5,965 nt of DNA from an uncultured Oscillibacter sp. (GCF_910579365.1 NZ_CAJTUX010000110.1:1-5965), one strand, 5' to 3'; positions 1 to 5,965 are shown, counted from the first letter of the stretch. Numbers and translations are program-made. Notes: generated by a model not told the origin, from the letters alone.

Positions 1-3000
1 GTGGACACCTACTGGTCCGACCACTGCCGCCACACCACCTTCTCCACCCACATCGACGGCGGAGAGATTCAGGACCCGGAGGTCAAAACCGCCTATTACC
101 AGTACCTGAAACTCCGGAGCGAGGTCTACGGCGGCAAGGCCAAGGACCGCCCGGAGACCCTTATGGACATCGCCACCATCGCGGCCAAGGCCCTGAAAAA
201 GCGGGGCCTCCTGCCGGAGCTGGACGAGAGCGAGGAGATCAACGCCTGCTCCATCCACGTCCCCGCCGTGGTGGACGGGGAAATCCAGGACTGGCTCCTC
301 ATGTTTAAGAATGAAACCCACAACCACCCCACGGAGATCGAGCCCTTCGGCGGCGCGGCCACCTGCATCGGCGGCTGCATCCGGGACCCCCTGTCCGGCC
401 GGGCCTATGTCCACCAGGCCATGCGCCTCACCGGCTGCGCCGACCCCCGGACGCCCATCGAGGACACCCTCCCCGGCAAGCTGCCCCAGCGCAAGCTCTG
501 CCAGACGGCGGCGGCAGGCTATTCCTCCTACGGCAACCAGATCGGCCTGGCCACGGGCCACGTGGCGGAGCTCTACCACCCCGGCTACGCCGCCAAACAC
601 TTGGAGGTGGGCGCGGTGGCAGGCGCGGCCCCGGCGGAAAATGTCCGCCGGGAGCGGCCCGCCCCCGGGGACGTAATCATTCTCCTGGGAGGCCGCACGG
701 GCCGGGACGGCATCGGCGGGGCCACCGGCTCCTCCAAGAGCCACAACCAAACCTCCCTCCAGACCATGGCCAGCGAGGTCCAGAAGGGCAACGCCCCGGA
801 GGAGCGGAAGATTCAGCGTCTCTTCCGGGACGGGAAGGTCACCCGCCTCATCAAACGGTGCAACGACTTTGGCGCGGGGGGCGTCAGCGTGGCCATCGGC
901 GAGCTGGCGGACGGCCTTGTCATCGACCTGGACGCGGTGCGGAAAAAATACGATGGTCTGGACGGCACGGAGCTTGCCATCTCCGAGAGCCAGGAGCGCA
1001 TGGCGGTGGTGGTGTCCCCCAAGGACGCGGAAGCCTTCATCGCCGCCGCGAAAGCGGAGAATCTGGAGGCTTACCAGGTGGCCGTGGTGACGGCGGAGCC
1101 CCGCATGGTCATGCGCTGGCAAGGGAAAACCATTGTCAGTCTGAGCCGGGAGTTCCTGAACTCCAACGGCGCGGTAAAGCACGCCAGCGTTTTCGTTCCG
1201 GATGTGGACAGGAAAACGCATTCCCCCTTCCAGCCATCCGGAACCTCGGACCTGCGAAGCATGGCCGCCAGTCTCAAGAGCGCCAGCCGCCGGGGGCTGG
1301 CGGAGCGGTTTGACTCCACCATTGGCGCGGGCAGCGTCACCATGCCCTTCGGCGGCGGGACCCAGCGGACCCCCGCCCAGTCCATGACCGCCCTTCTCCC
1401 GGTCCTTCCGGGCCAGGAGACGGAACAGGCCAGCGTCATGGCCTGGGCCTGCGACCCGGAGAGGCTTTCTGCCTACCCCTACCGGGGGGCCTATGACGCT
1501 GTGACTACTTCCATCGCCAAGCTGGTGGCCGCCGGCGCGGACTACAAGACCGCCTACCTGACCTTGCAGGAGTATTTCGAAAAGCTCCGTCAGGACCCGG
1601 AGCGCTGGGGCAAGCCCTTTGCCGCCCTCCTGGGGGCCATGGCGGCCCAGATGGACTTCGGCGCGGCGGCCATCGGCGGCAAGGACTCCATGTCCGGGTC
1701 CTTCCTGGACCTGGATGTACCGCCCACGCTGATCTCCTTCGCCGTCGCCCCCATTCAGGCGGGAGATGTGATTACCCCCGAGTTCAAAGAAGCGGGACAC
1801 CCGGTGTACCTCTTCCAGCCCGACGGCAGCGCACAGGATCAGCAGGCGGCCTGGGCGGAGTTCCTCCGCCTCCACCGGAAGGGGAAGATTGCCGCCGCCT
1901 GGGCGGTGGAAAACGGAATGGCCGAGGCGGTCATGAAGATGTCCTTCGGCAACCGGATCGGGTTCAAGGGGATGAGCCAAAACAGCCCTGTATGGTATAC
2001 CTCCCGCTCCGGAGCCATCATTGCGGAGCTGACCGAGGACATCGGCAACTGTCACCCGGACGGCTTTTGCGGGAAAATCGGCCATACCGTCACCGAACCG
2101 GTGATTACGATTGGGACTGATTCCGCCTCAATTGACGAATTGTTATCGCTGAACGAGGCCGTTTTGGAGGATGTCTACCCCACCCGCGCCCCCGCGGAAG
2201 GAGATGCCCCCGTCCTGTCCTGCCCCGCCTTCACCCGCCCTGTCCCCAAGATTGGCGTCGCGAAGCCCAAGGTCCTCATCCCCGTCTTCCCCGGCACCAA
2301 CTGCGAGTACGACAGCGCCCGGGCCGCTCAGAGGGCGGGCCTGGAGACGGAGATTTTCGTCGTAGGCAATCAGTCCGCCAAGGACGTATCTGCGTCCGCC
2401 GCCGCCTTTGCCCAAAAGCTCCGGGGAAGCCAGATTCTCTTTCTTCCCGGCGGCTTCTCCGGCGGCGACGAGCCAGATGGCTCCGGCAAGTTCATCACGG
2501 CCTTCCTCCGGGGGCCGGAGACCTCCGAAGCGGTGATGGACCTTCTCAAAAACCGGGACGGTCTGGCCCTGGGCATCTGCAACGGCTTCCAGGCCCTCAT
2601 TAAGTTGGGCCTGGTCCCCTATGGCGAAATCCGGGATATGGACGAGACCTGTCCCACCCTCTCCTTCAATACCATCGGGCGGCACCAGTCCAAAATTGTA
2701 AACACCCGCGTGGTCTCCAACCAATCCCCCTGGCTGGCCCGGGTGAACCCTGGGGAAGTTTACGCCGTTCCTATCTCCCACGGCGAGGGCCGCTTCCTCT
2801 GCGGGACGGAGCTCCTCCAAACACTGGCGGAAAACGGGCAGATCGCCACCCAGTATGCGGACCTTACGGGCCAGCCCACCATGGACCCGGATTTCAACCC
2901 CAACGGCTCCGCCTGGGCCGTGGAGGGCATCACCTCCCCCGACGGACGGATTTTCGGCAAGATGGGCCATTCCGAGCGCGTCGGTCCGGGCCTGTACCGA

Positions 3001-3063
3001 AACGTTCCCGGGGCATATGACCTCCGGCTCTTTGAGGCCGCCAAGGATTATTTTTCTCTTTGA
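1..3063 (+). CDS. purL: Phosphoribosylformylglycinamidine synthase, single-chain PurL-PurQ fusion (5' end missing)
   Basis: Makes FGAM from FGAR, glutamine and ATP, the fourth step of cytosolic de novo IMP synthesis. The frame is open from base 1 and that GTG is an internal Val, not a start: it precedes DTYWSDHCRHTTF, a motif well inside this family. Residues below are numbered from base 1. The first synthase half has FKNETHNHPTEIEPFGG (102-118), GGRTGRDGIGGATGSS (230-245), CNDFGAGGVS (287-296) and ESQERM (329-334). The second AIRS-like half has GGKDSMSG (559-566). A linker leads to a class I glutamine amidotransferase domain from about 757: PGTNCE (764-769), PGGFSGGDE (816-824), catalytic Cys860 in GICNGFQ, SHGEGRF (926-932) and the His990/Glu992 pair in GHSER. 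About 1020 residues are visible; single-chain clostridial/streptococcal forms run to about 1240, so roughly 220 N-terminal residues (the PurS-like region) lie outside. Every glutaminase residue is present, so no separate purQ is needed. The promoter lies outside the window. Confidence 0.97.
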   Translation: MDTYWSDHCRHTTFSTHIDGGEIQDPEVKTAYYQYLKLRSEVYGGKAKDRPETLMDIATIAAKALKKRGLLPELDESEEINACSIHVPAVVDGEIQDWLLMFKNETHNHPTEIEPFGGAATCIGGCIRDPLSGRAYVHQAMRLTGCADPRTPIEDTLPGKLPQRKLCQTAAAGYSSYGNQIGLATGHVAELYHPGYAAKHLEVGAVAGAAPAENVRRERPAPGDVIILLGGRTGRDGIGGATGSSKSHNQTSLQTMASEVQKGNAPEERKIQRLFRDGKVTRLIKRCNDFGAGGVSVAIGELADGLVIDLDAVRKKYDGLDGTELAISESQERMAVVVSPKDAEAFIAAAKAENLEAYQVAVVTAEPRMVMRWQGKTIVSLSREFLNSNGAVKHASVFVPDVDRKTHSPFQPSGTSDLRSMAASLKSASRRGLAERFDSTIGAGSVTMPFGGGTQRTPAQSMTALLPVLPGQETEQASVMAWACDPERLSAYPYRGAYDAVTTSIAKLVAAGADYKTAYLTLQEYFEKLRQDPERWGKPFAALLGAMAAQMDFGAAAIGGKDSMSGSFLDLDVPPTLISFAVAPIQAGDVITPEFKEAGHPVYLFQPDGSAQDQQAAWAEFLRLHRKGKIAAAWAVENGMAEAVMKMSFGNRIGFKGMSQNSPVWYTSRSGAIIAELTEDIGNCHPDGFCGKIGHTVTEPVITIGTDSASIDELLSLNEAVLEDVYPTRAPAEGDAPVLSCPAFTRPVPKIGVAKPKVLIPVFPGTNCEYDSARAAQRAGLETEIFVVGNQSAKDVSASAAAFAQKLRGSQILFLPGGFSGGDEPDGSGKFITAFLRGPETSEAVMDLLKNRDGLALGICNGFQALIKLGLVPYGEIRDMDETCPTLSFNTIGRHQSKIVNTRVVSNQSPWLARVNPGEVYAVPISHGEGRFLCGTELLQTLAENGQIATQYADLTGQPTMDPDFNPNGSAWAVEGITSPDGRIFGKMGHSERVGPGLYRNVPGAYDLRLFEAAKDYFSL

Positions 3064-3070
3064 ATTTCCG

Positions 3071-3113
3071 CGCCCGGGAACGGGCGGACACCGCAGGAGC
3101 GATTCCAAATCGC
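3071..3113 (+). other. Two tandem short stem-loops after purL
   Basis: The first is a 6-bp all-G/C stem, CGCCCG (3071-3076) with CGGGCG (3081-3086), closed by a GGAA loop that fits the GNRA tetraloop pattern. The second is a 6-bp stem, GCGATT (3099-3104) with AATCGC (3108-3113), with a 3-base loop. The first begins 7 bases after the purL stop codon. Neither is followed by a T-run, so neither is a standard intrinsic terminator. They may stabilise the purL mRNA 3' end or help weak or Rho-dependent termination before the guaB promoter. The pairing is seen; the role is inferred, and short GC stems also arise by chance in GC-rich DNA. Confidence 0.35.
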
Positions 3114-3164
3114 CCGATCTGGTTAGCCATCCGCCCTGGGACAACCTCCTACGAAATTAAGGTC

Positions 3165-3194
3165 TTGACAACCCTTCCCGGAGAATGGTATACT
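3165..3194 (+). promoter_or_regulatory. Strong sigma-A promoter of guaB (extended -10)
   Basis: A perfect -35 box TTGACA (3165-3170) and a -10 box TATACT (3189-3194) are separated by 18 bases. TGG (3186-3188) just before the -10 gives the TGn extended -10 motif. Transcription should start near 3201, leaving an untranslated leader of only about 27 bases. That is too short for a purine riboswitch or a PurR-type attenuator. Its position in the gap after purL implies that guaB can be expressed independently of purL. No operator palindrome is obvious around it. Confidence 0.85.
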
Positions 3195-3214
3195 GCCTAA
3201 AATTTAGAAAGAAC

Positions 3215-3220
3215 GAGGTG
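3215..3220 (+). promoter_or_regulatory. Ribosome binding site of guaB
   Basis: GAGGTG lies 7 bases before the ATG at 3228. It matches the anti-Shine-Dalgarno core with good spacing and settles the start. An upstream ATG at 3185 lies in another frame and inside the promoter, so it is not the start. Confidence 0.8.
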
Positions 3221-3227
3221 TCGTCCC

Positions 3228-4739
3228 ATGGCCTACTTTTTCTCCGAGCCCTCCCACACCTTCAGCGAGTATCTGCTGGTTCCCGGCTACTCCTCTGCCG
3301 AGTGTATTCCCGCCAACGTGTCCCTCAAGACCCCGGTGGTGAAGTTCAAAAAGGGCGAGGAATGCCCCCTGACCATGAACGTGCCCATGGTCTCCGCCGT
3401 GATGCAGGCCGTCTCCGGCGAGCAGATGGGTATCGGCCTGGCCAAGGAGGGCGGCATCGCCTTCATCTTTGTCTCCCAGCCCGTGGAGCAGCAGGCGGAG
3501 ATGGTCCGCAAGGTCAAAAACTACAAGGCCGGCTTCGTCACCAGCGACTCCAACCTCCGGATCGGGGACACTCTGGCGGACGTGCTGGCCCTGAAAGAAC
3601 GCTGCGGCCACTCCACCATGCCCGTCACCGACGACGGCACCGGCACCGGCAAGCTCCTGGGACTGGTCACCAGCCGGGACTACCGGGTCAGCCGCCTGGA
3701 CCCCGCCACCCCCGTCACGGACTTCATGACCCCCTTCGACAAGCTCATCTTCGCTCCGGAGGGCACCAGCCTGAAGGAGGCCAACGACATCATCTGGGAC
3801 CGCAAGCTCAACGCCCTGCCCATCGTCTCCAAGGACGGGCGGCTGGTGAGCTTCGTCTTCCGGAAGGACTATGACTCCCACAAGGGAAATCCCCTGGAGC
3901 TGCTGGACGGCCAGAAGCGCTACGTCGTGGGCGCGGGCATCAATACCCGGGACTACGCCGAGCGGGTTCCCGCCCTGGTGGACGCCGGGGTGGACGTGCT
4001 GGTCATCGACTCCTCCGAGGGGTATTCCGAGTGGCAGGCCCGGACCCTGAAATGGATTCGGGACCGCTACGGCGACACGGTGAAAGTGGGCGCGGGCAAC
4101 GTGGTGGACGGCGAGGGCTTCCGCTTCCTGGCGGACGCCGGGGCGGACTTCGTGAAAATCGGCATCGGCGGCGGCTCCATCTGCATCACCCGGGAGACCA
4201 AGGGCATCGGCCGGGGGCAGGCCACGGCGGTGATCGACGTGGCGGCGGAGCGGGACCGGTACTTTGAGGAAACCGGTGTCTACGTCCCCATCTGCGCCGA
4301 CGGCGGCATTGTCCAGGACTATCACATCACCCTGGCCCTGGCCATGGGCGCGGACTTCTGCATGCTGGGCCGGTACTTCTCCCGGTTCGACGAGTCCCCC
4401 ACCAGCAAGATTCTCATCGGCGGCAGCTATATGAAAGAGTACTGGGGCGAGGGCAGCGCCCGGGCCCGGAACTGGCAGCGCTACGACCTGGGCGGCTCGG
4501 CGAAGCTCTCCTTCGAGGAGGGCGTGGACTCTTACGTCCCCTACGCCGGCGCCCTGGCGGACGGCATGGCCACGACTCTTGCAAAGATTCGCTCCACCAT
4601 GTGCAACTGCGGCGCGCTGACGATTCCGGAGCTGCGGGACAAGGCCAAGCTGACCCTGGTCAGCTCCGTCTCCATCGTGGAGGGCGGGGCCCATGACGTG
4701 ATGCTGAAAGACTCCGCCGGTGCGGCGGGGCGAAACTGA
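3228..4739 (+). CDS. guaB: Inosine-5'-monophosphate dehydrogenase (IMPDH), Tritrichomonas-like type
   Basis: Oxidises IMP to XMP with NAD+, the committed step of guanine nucleotide synthesis; a cytosolic tetramer in this family. Complete at 503 residues; the start is supported by the ribosome binding site and the family-like N-terminus MAYFFSEPSHTFSEYLLVPG. A (beta/alpha)8 barrel is interrupted by a CBS-domain pair at about 104-220. Visible active-site elements are catalytic Cys319 in the loop GIGGGSICITRE (Gly314 and Gly316 of the K+ site), Asp261 in IDSSEG, Asp358 in ADGG, the flap with Arg418-Tyr419 in NWQRYDLGG, Glu431 in FEEGVDSY, and C-terminal Glu485-Gly-Gly completing a neighbour's K+ site. 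These numbers coincide with those I recall for T. foetus IMPDH, also 503 residues; adenosine-subsite Arg241 and Trp269 are kept too. The loop reads GGGSICITRE where most bacterial enzymes have GPGSICTTR. It follows purL by 164 bases and has its own promoter. No truncation or missing catalytic residue is seen. Confidence 0.97.
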   Translation: MAYFFSEPSHTFSEYLLVPGYSSAECIPANVSLKTPVVKFKKGEECPLTMNVPMVSAVMQAVSGEQMGIGLAKEGGIAFIFVSQPVEQQAEMVRKVKNYKAGFVTSDSNLRIGDTLADVLALKERCGHSTMPVTDDGTGTGKLLGLVTSRDYRVSRLDPATPVTDFMTPFDKLIFAPEGTSLKEANDIIWDRKLNALPIVSKDGRLVSFVFRKDYDSHKGNPLELLDGQKRYVVGAGINTRDYAERVPALVDAGVDVLVIDSSEGYSEWQARTLKWIRDRYGDTVKVGAGNVVDGEGFRFLADAGADFVKIGIGGGSICITRETKGIGRGQATAVIDVAAERDRYFEETGVYVPICADGGIVQDYHITLALAMGADFCMLGRYFSRFDESPTSKILIGGSYMKEYWGEGSARARNWQRYDLGGSAKLSFEEGVDSYVPYAGALADGMATTLAKIRSTMCNCGALTIPELRDKAKLTLVSSVSIVEGGAHDVMLKDSAGAAGRN

Positions 4740-4757
4740 CCCGTCTTTTCTCAAAAG

Positions 4758-4800
4758 ATACAGGGACTCTTGGCGGCCCTGCCGCTTAGAGTCCCTGTAT
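4758..4800. other. Long nested stem-loop 3' of guaB
   Basis: Arms of 13 bp pair perfectly (4758-4770 with 4788-4800; left arm ATACAGGGACTCT). Inside, after one T-T mismatch and a G-T wobble, a further 5-bp stem GCGGC (4773-4777) with GCCGC (4781-4785) closes on a CCT loop. On the plus strand no T-run follows. On the minus strand the stem is followed by CTTTTGAGAAAAG, which is weakly T-rich and itself a small palindrome (4745-4757). It starts 18 bases after the guaB stop codon and could protect the guaB mRNA 3' end or act as a backup minus-strand terminator for cysS. The structure is seen; the role is inferred. Confidence 0.6.
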
Positions 4801-4826
4801 GCCCTGGGGGTAAACGGCAGACAAAA

Positions 4827-4854
4827 AGCGCTCCTGCTAAAAGGGCAGGAGCGC
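4827..4854 (-). terminator. Intrinsic terminator reading minus strand (hairpin repeat copy 1)
   Basis: A perfect 10-bp stem, GCGCTCCTGC (4828-4837) with GCAGGAGCGC (4845-4854), encloses a 7-base loop. Read on the minus strand, the stem is followed at once by TTTTT (complement of A4823-4827), the classic Rho-independent layout. It therefore probably stops transcription from cysS, leaving a trailer of about 200 bases. On the plus strand no T-run follows directly. The same 28 bases recur at 5019-5046. Confidence 0.7.
4827..4854 (+). repeat. 28-base palindromic direct repeat, copy 1
   Basis: Identical to 5019-5046, loop included (TAAAAGG in the same orientation), with a start-to-start distance of 192 bases. 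Similarity stops sharply on both sides: A4826 against G5018, and G4855 against C5047. Loop identity points to duplication or a shared repeat family rather than two independently evolved hairpins. No target-site duplication is evident around either copy. Confidence 0.85.
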
Positions 4855-4855
4855 G

Positions 4856-4887
4856 CAGGCTGTCGAAAATGTTTTTTCGCCAGCCTG
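4856..4887. other. Two-part stem-loop
   Basis: CAGGCTG (4856-4862) pairs with CAGCCTG (4881-4887). After a single T-C mismatch, CGAAAA (4864-4869) pairs with TTTTCG (4874-4879) around a TGTT loop. Only one base separates it from repeat copy 1. On the plus strand a TTTTT run follows at 4894-4898, 6 bases past the stem, which gives it some potential as a guaB terminator, though that run is also part of the next stem. Function is not established. Confidence 0.55.
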
Positions 4888-4890
4888 AGC

Positions 4891-4927
4891 AAGTTTTTCA
4901 AACCTCTAAAAAAGGTTTGAAAAACTT
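4891..4927. other. 15-bp A/T-rich perfect inverted repeat
   Basis: The left arm 4891-4905 (AAGTTTTTCAAACCT) pairs perfectly with 4913-4927 around the 7-base loop CTAAAAA. Runs of five T and five A lie in the arms themselves. It can fold on either strand and contrasts with the GC-rich surroundings. The pair formed with 4856-4887 looks like a unit of a dispersed non-coding repeat or a bidirectional termination region; this window alone cannot decide which. Confidence 0.6.
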
Positions 4928-4938
4928 CTGATTGAAAA

Positions 4939-4967
4939 CGAAAGGAACCCTTCCTGGGTTCCTCTCG
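4939..4967 (-). terminator. Probable minus-strand terminator hairpin
   Basis: AGGAACCC (4943-4950) pairs with GGGTTCCT (4956-4963) around a 5-base loop. A 3-bp extension, CGA (4939-4941) with TCG (4965-4967), lies beyond one mismatch. On the minus strand the stem is followed by TTTTC (complement of 4934-4938), a modest U-tract, so it could end cysS transcription about 95 bases after the stop codon. On the plus strand TAACTCTC follows, so plus-strand termination here is less likely. Confidence 0.5.
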
Positions 4968-5018
4968 TAACTCTCTTCCTTCCCGCTGCGTCAATCTTCT
5001 GCGTTTTTTGACACGCTG

Positions 5019-5046
5019 AGCGCTCCTGCTAAAAGGGCAGGAGCGC
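5019..5046 (+). repeat. 28-base palindromic direct repeat, copy 2; possible plus-strand terminator
   Basis: Exact copy of 4827-4854, with the same 10-bp stem (5020-5029 with 5037-5046) and the same loop. On the plus strand it is followed by CTTCTTTAT, a moderate T-rich tract, so this copy could terminate guaB transcription, while copy 1 has its T-run facing the minus strand. It ends 12 bases from the cysS stop codon. On the minus strand it is followed by CTCAGCG, with no T-run. Confidence 0.6.
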
Positions 5047-5058
5047 CTTCTTTATGGT

Positions 5059-5965
5059 TCAAACTCTCTTCCAAGAGGCCCCGCCCTTCACGTCGGTGAC
5101 CTCGACGCCCTGGGCCTTCAGCTCGTCGCGGATCCGGTCCGCCTCGGCGAAGTTCTTGGCCCTCTTGGCCTCGTACCGGGCCAGGACCTTGGCGTCGATG
5201 TCCGGGTCTCCCTCGCCGGTAATCACATAGTCGCCGCCGCCGGACTGCACGGTCTGGGCCGCCTTCTCCCGAATGGCCGCCGCCTTCTCCAGGAGGCTCA
5301 GAGACAGCACCTTGTCAAACTCCCCAATGATGGCCAGCTTGGTGGCGTCATCGGTCTTGGCCTTCAGCGCGTCGAAGACCGCCGTCACCGCCATGGAGGT
5401 GTTCAAATCGCTGCCCACCTGCCGGAGAAACTTCTCCCGGCACTCCCCCAGGACCGTCTGATCCGCGTCCCCTCCGGGCCTCAGCGCCGCAATGCGGTTC
5501 AAGAGCTTGTTGTAAGCGGCGGCGGCGTTGTCCAGATTCTCCCAGCTGAACACCAGGGTCTTGCGGTAGTGGCTCTGGAGGCAGAACCAGCGGTACGCCA
5601 GGGGGTCATAGCCCTTCTCCTCCAGCAGCGAGACGGTCAAAAACTCTCCCTTGGACTTGGACATCTTCCCCGCCGGGTCGTTCAGGTGGTGGACATGGAA
5701 CCAGTGGGGGCACCAGGGGTGACCCAGGTAGCTCTCGGACTGGGCGATCTCGTTGGTGTGATGGGGAAAGGCGTTGTCCACGCCGCCGCAGTGGAGGTCC
5801 AGGTACTCGCCGTTGTATTTCAGGGAGATGCCGGAGCACTCAATATGCCAGCCGGGATAGCCTACGCCCCAGGGGGAGTCCCACTTGAGGGCCTGATCCT
5901 CGAACTTGCTCTTGGTGAACCAGAGGACGAAGTCGTTCTTATTGCGCTTGTTGGCGTCCTCCTCC
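5059..5965 (-). CDS. cysS: Cysteinyl-tRNA synthetase, C-terminal two-thirds (5' end missing)
   Basis: Charges tRNA-Cys with cysteine using ATP; a cytosolic class I synthetase. The frame runs open from the right edge (first full codon 5964-5962) to TGA at 5061-5059, giving 301 residues. The GTG at 5781 is an internal Val in HCGGVDNAFPHHTNEIAQSE and not a start. Numbering from the edge, DFVLW lies at 11-15 and GWHIECS at 38-44. Zinc ligands Cys43, His68 and Glu72 correspond to Cys209, His234 and Glu238 of E. coli CysRS. KMSKS is at 100-104 (E. coli 266-270). The constant offset of 166 means no net indel between these motifs and about 166 residues missing, including the HIGH motif and the first zinc Cys. 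A helical anticodon-binding region follows, ending in a family-typical tail ARYEAKRAKNFAEADRIRDE. Compared with the common KMSKSLGNF it has KMSKSKGEF, a variant of clostridial-type enzymes. It converges on guaB. T-box control, common for this gene in Firmicutes, would lie outside the window. Confidence 0.96.
   Translation of the reverse strand, partial: EEDANKRNKNDFVLWFTKSKFEDQALKWDSPWGVGYPGWHIECSGISLKYNGEYLDLHCGGVDNAFPHHTNEIAQSESYLGHPWCPHWFHVHHLNDPAGKMSKSKGEFLTVSLLEEKGYDPLAYRWFCLQSHYRKTLVFSWENLDNAAAAYNKLLNRIAALRPGGDADQTVLGECREKFLRQVGSDLNTSMAVTAVFDALKAKTDDATKLAIIGEFDKVLSLSLLEKAAAIREKAAQTVQSGGGDYVITGEGDPDIDAKVLARYEAKRAKNFAEADRIRDELKAQGVEVTDVKGGASWKRV

Larger units (their letters stand above)
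4740..5058. other. Non-coding convergent intergenic region, rich in stem-loops
   Basis: This 319-base gap between the ends of guaB and cysS has no convincing gene. It is more A/T-rich than the flanking genes and holds at least six stem-loops almost end to end (4758-4800, 4827-4854, 4856-4887, 4891-4927, 4939-4967, 5019-5046), plus an imperfect one (GCGTCAA at 4988-4994 with TTGA-CA-CGC at 5008-5016). Two carry the same 28 bases. The layout suits bidirectional termination, but the number and length of stems exceed what two genes need, so an inserted non-coding repeat is also possible. A 66-codon frame at 4720-4920 overlaps guaB, crosses four of the stems, and is not credible as a gene. Confidence 0.7.

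Noticed and set aside
1..3. GTG at base 1 as the purL start codon
   Set aside because: The conserved DTYWSDHCRH motif follows at once. In this family it lies about 200 residues into the protein, so the gene is cut by the window edge.
2143..3144. 333-codon open frame on the minus strand opposite the purL glutaminase domain
   Set aside because: The plus strand encodes all the glutaminase catalytic motifs here. The antisense translation has no recognisable family and is a composition artefact.
3064..3227. Purine riboswitch or T-box leader before guaB
   Set aside because: The promoter at 3165-3194 leaves a leader of about 27 bases, and no purine-riboswitch core or T-box sequence is visible in the spacer.
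3185..3874. 229-codon plus-strand frame in another phase over guaB
   Set aside because: Its ATG lies between the -35 and -10 boxes, upstream of the expected transcription start, and the translation is arginine/glycine-rich shadow sequence of guaB.
4720..4920. 66-codon plus-strand frame overlapping the guaB 3' end
   Set aside because: It has no clear ribosome binding site, starts within guaB and is built mainly from hairpin arms. It is better explained as non-coding repeat sequence.
3204..4994. 596-codon open frame on the minus strand opposite guaB
   Set aside because: It lies antisense to a complete, family-matched IMPDH. Its translation is low-complexity (rich in G, A, H and V), has no recognisable domain and starts inside the stem-loop region. 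Long antisense frames are expected opposite GC-rich genes with G/C-biased third positions.
4740..5058. CRISPR array or tRNA gene in the intergenic region
   Set aside because: Only two copies of one palindrome occur, 192 bases apart, with no regular spacers. No cloverleaf with a T-loop GTTCGA-type motif could be traced.
5779..5781. GTG (minus strand) as the cysS start
   Set aside because: It is an internal Val between the HIECS and KMSKS motifs, and the frame stays open with conserved CysRS sequence to the window edge.

Overview
The window is chromosomal housekeeping DNA from a GC-rich bacterium, most likely a member of the Clostridia (an Oscillospiraceae / Flavonifractor-type gut lineage is my best guess). 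The evidence is a single-chain PurL-PurQ fusion of the Clostridium/Streptococcus type, a CysRS with a KMSKSKGEF signature, strongly G/C-biased third codon positions, and a consensus sigma-A promoter with a GAGGTG ribosome binding site. The genus assignment is inference.

Layout. Positions 1-3063 (+) hold the 3' four-fifths of purL (FGAM synthase), cut by the left edge. A spacer of 164 bases follows, with two small hairpins, a near-perfect extended -10 promoter and a ribosome binding site. Positions 3228-4739 (+) hold a complete IMP dehydrogenase gene (guaB). Positions 4740-5058 are a 319-base non-coding region between convergent genes, packed with stem-loops that include an exact 28-base hairpin duplicated 192 bases apart. 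Positions 5059-5965 (-) hold the 3' two-thirds of cysS (cysteinyl-tRNA synthetase), cut by the right edge.

How the genes work together. purL acts in de novo IMP synthesis and guaB commits IMP to guanine nucleotides, so the two plus-strand genes are consecutive parts of purine metabolism. guaB nevertheless has its own strong promoter and need not depend on purL read-through. cysS is unrelated and convergent; the hairpin-rich region between it and guaB probably holds the terminators for both strands.

No new multi-gene system is present. The two points most worth a second look are the guaB product, whose length and active-site numbering match the protist Tritrichomonas foetus IMPDH (a suspected bacterial acquisition), and the dense stem-loop region with its duplicated palindrome.
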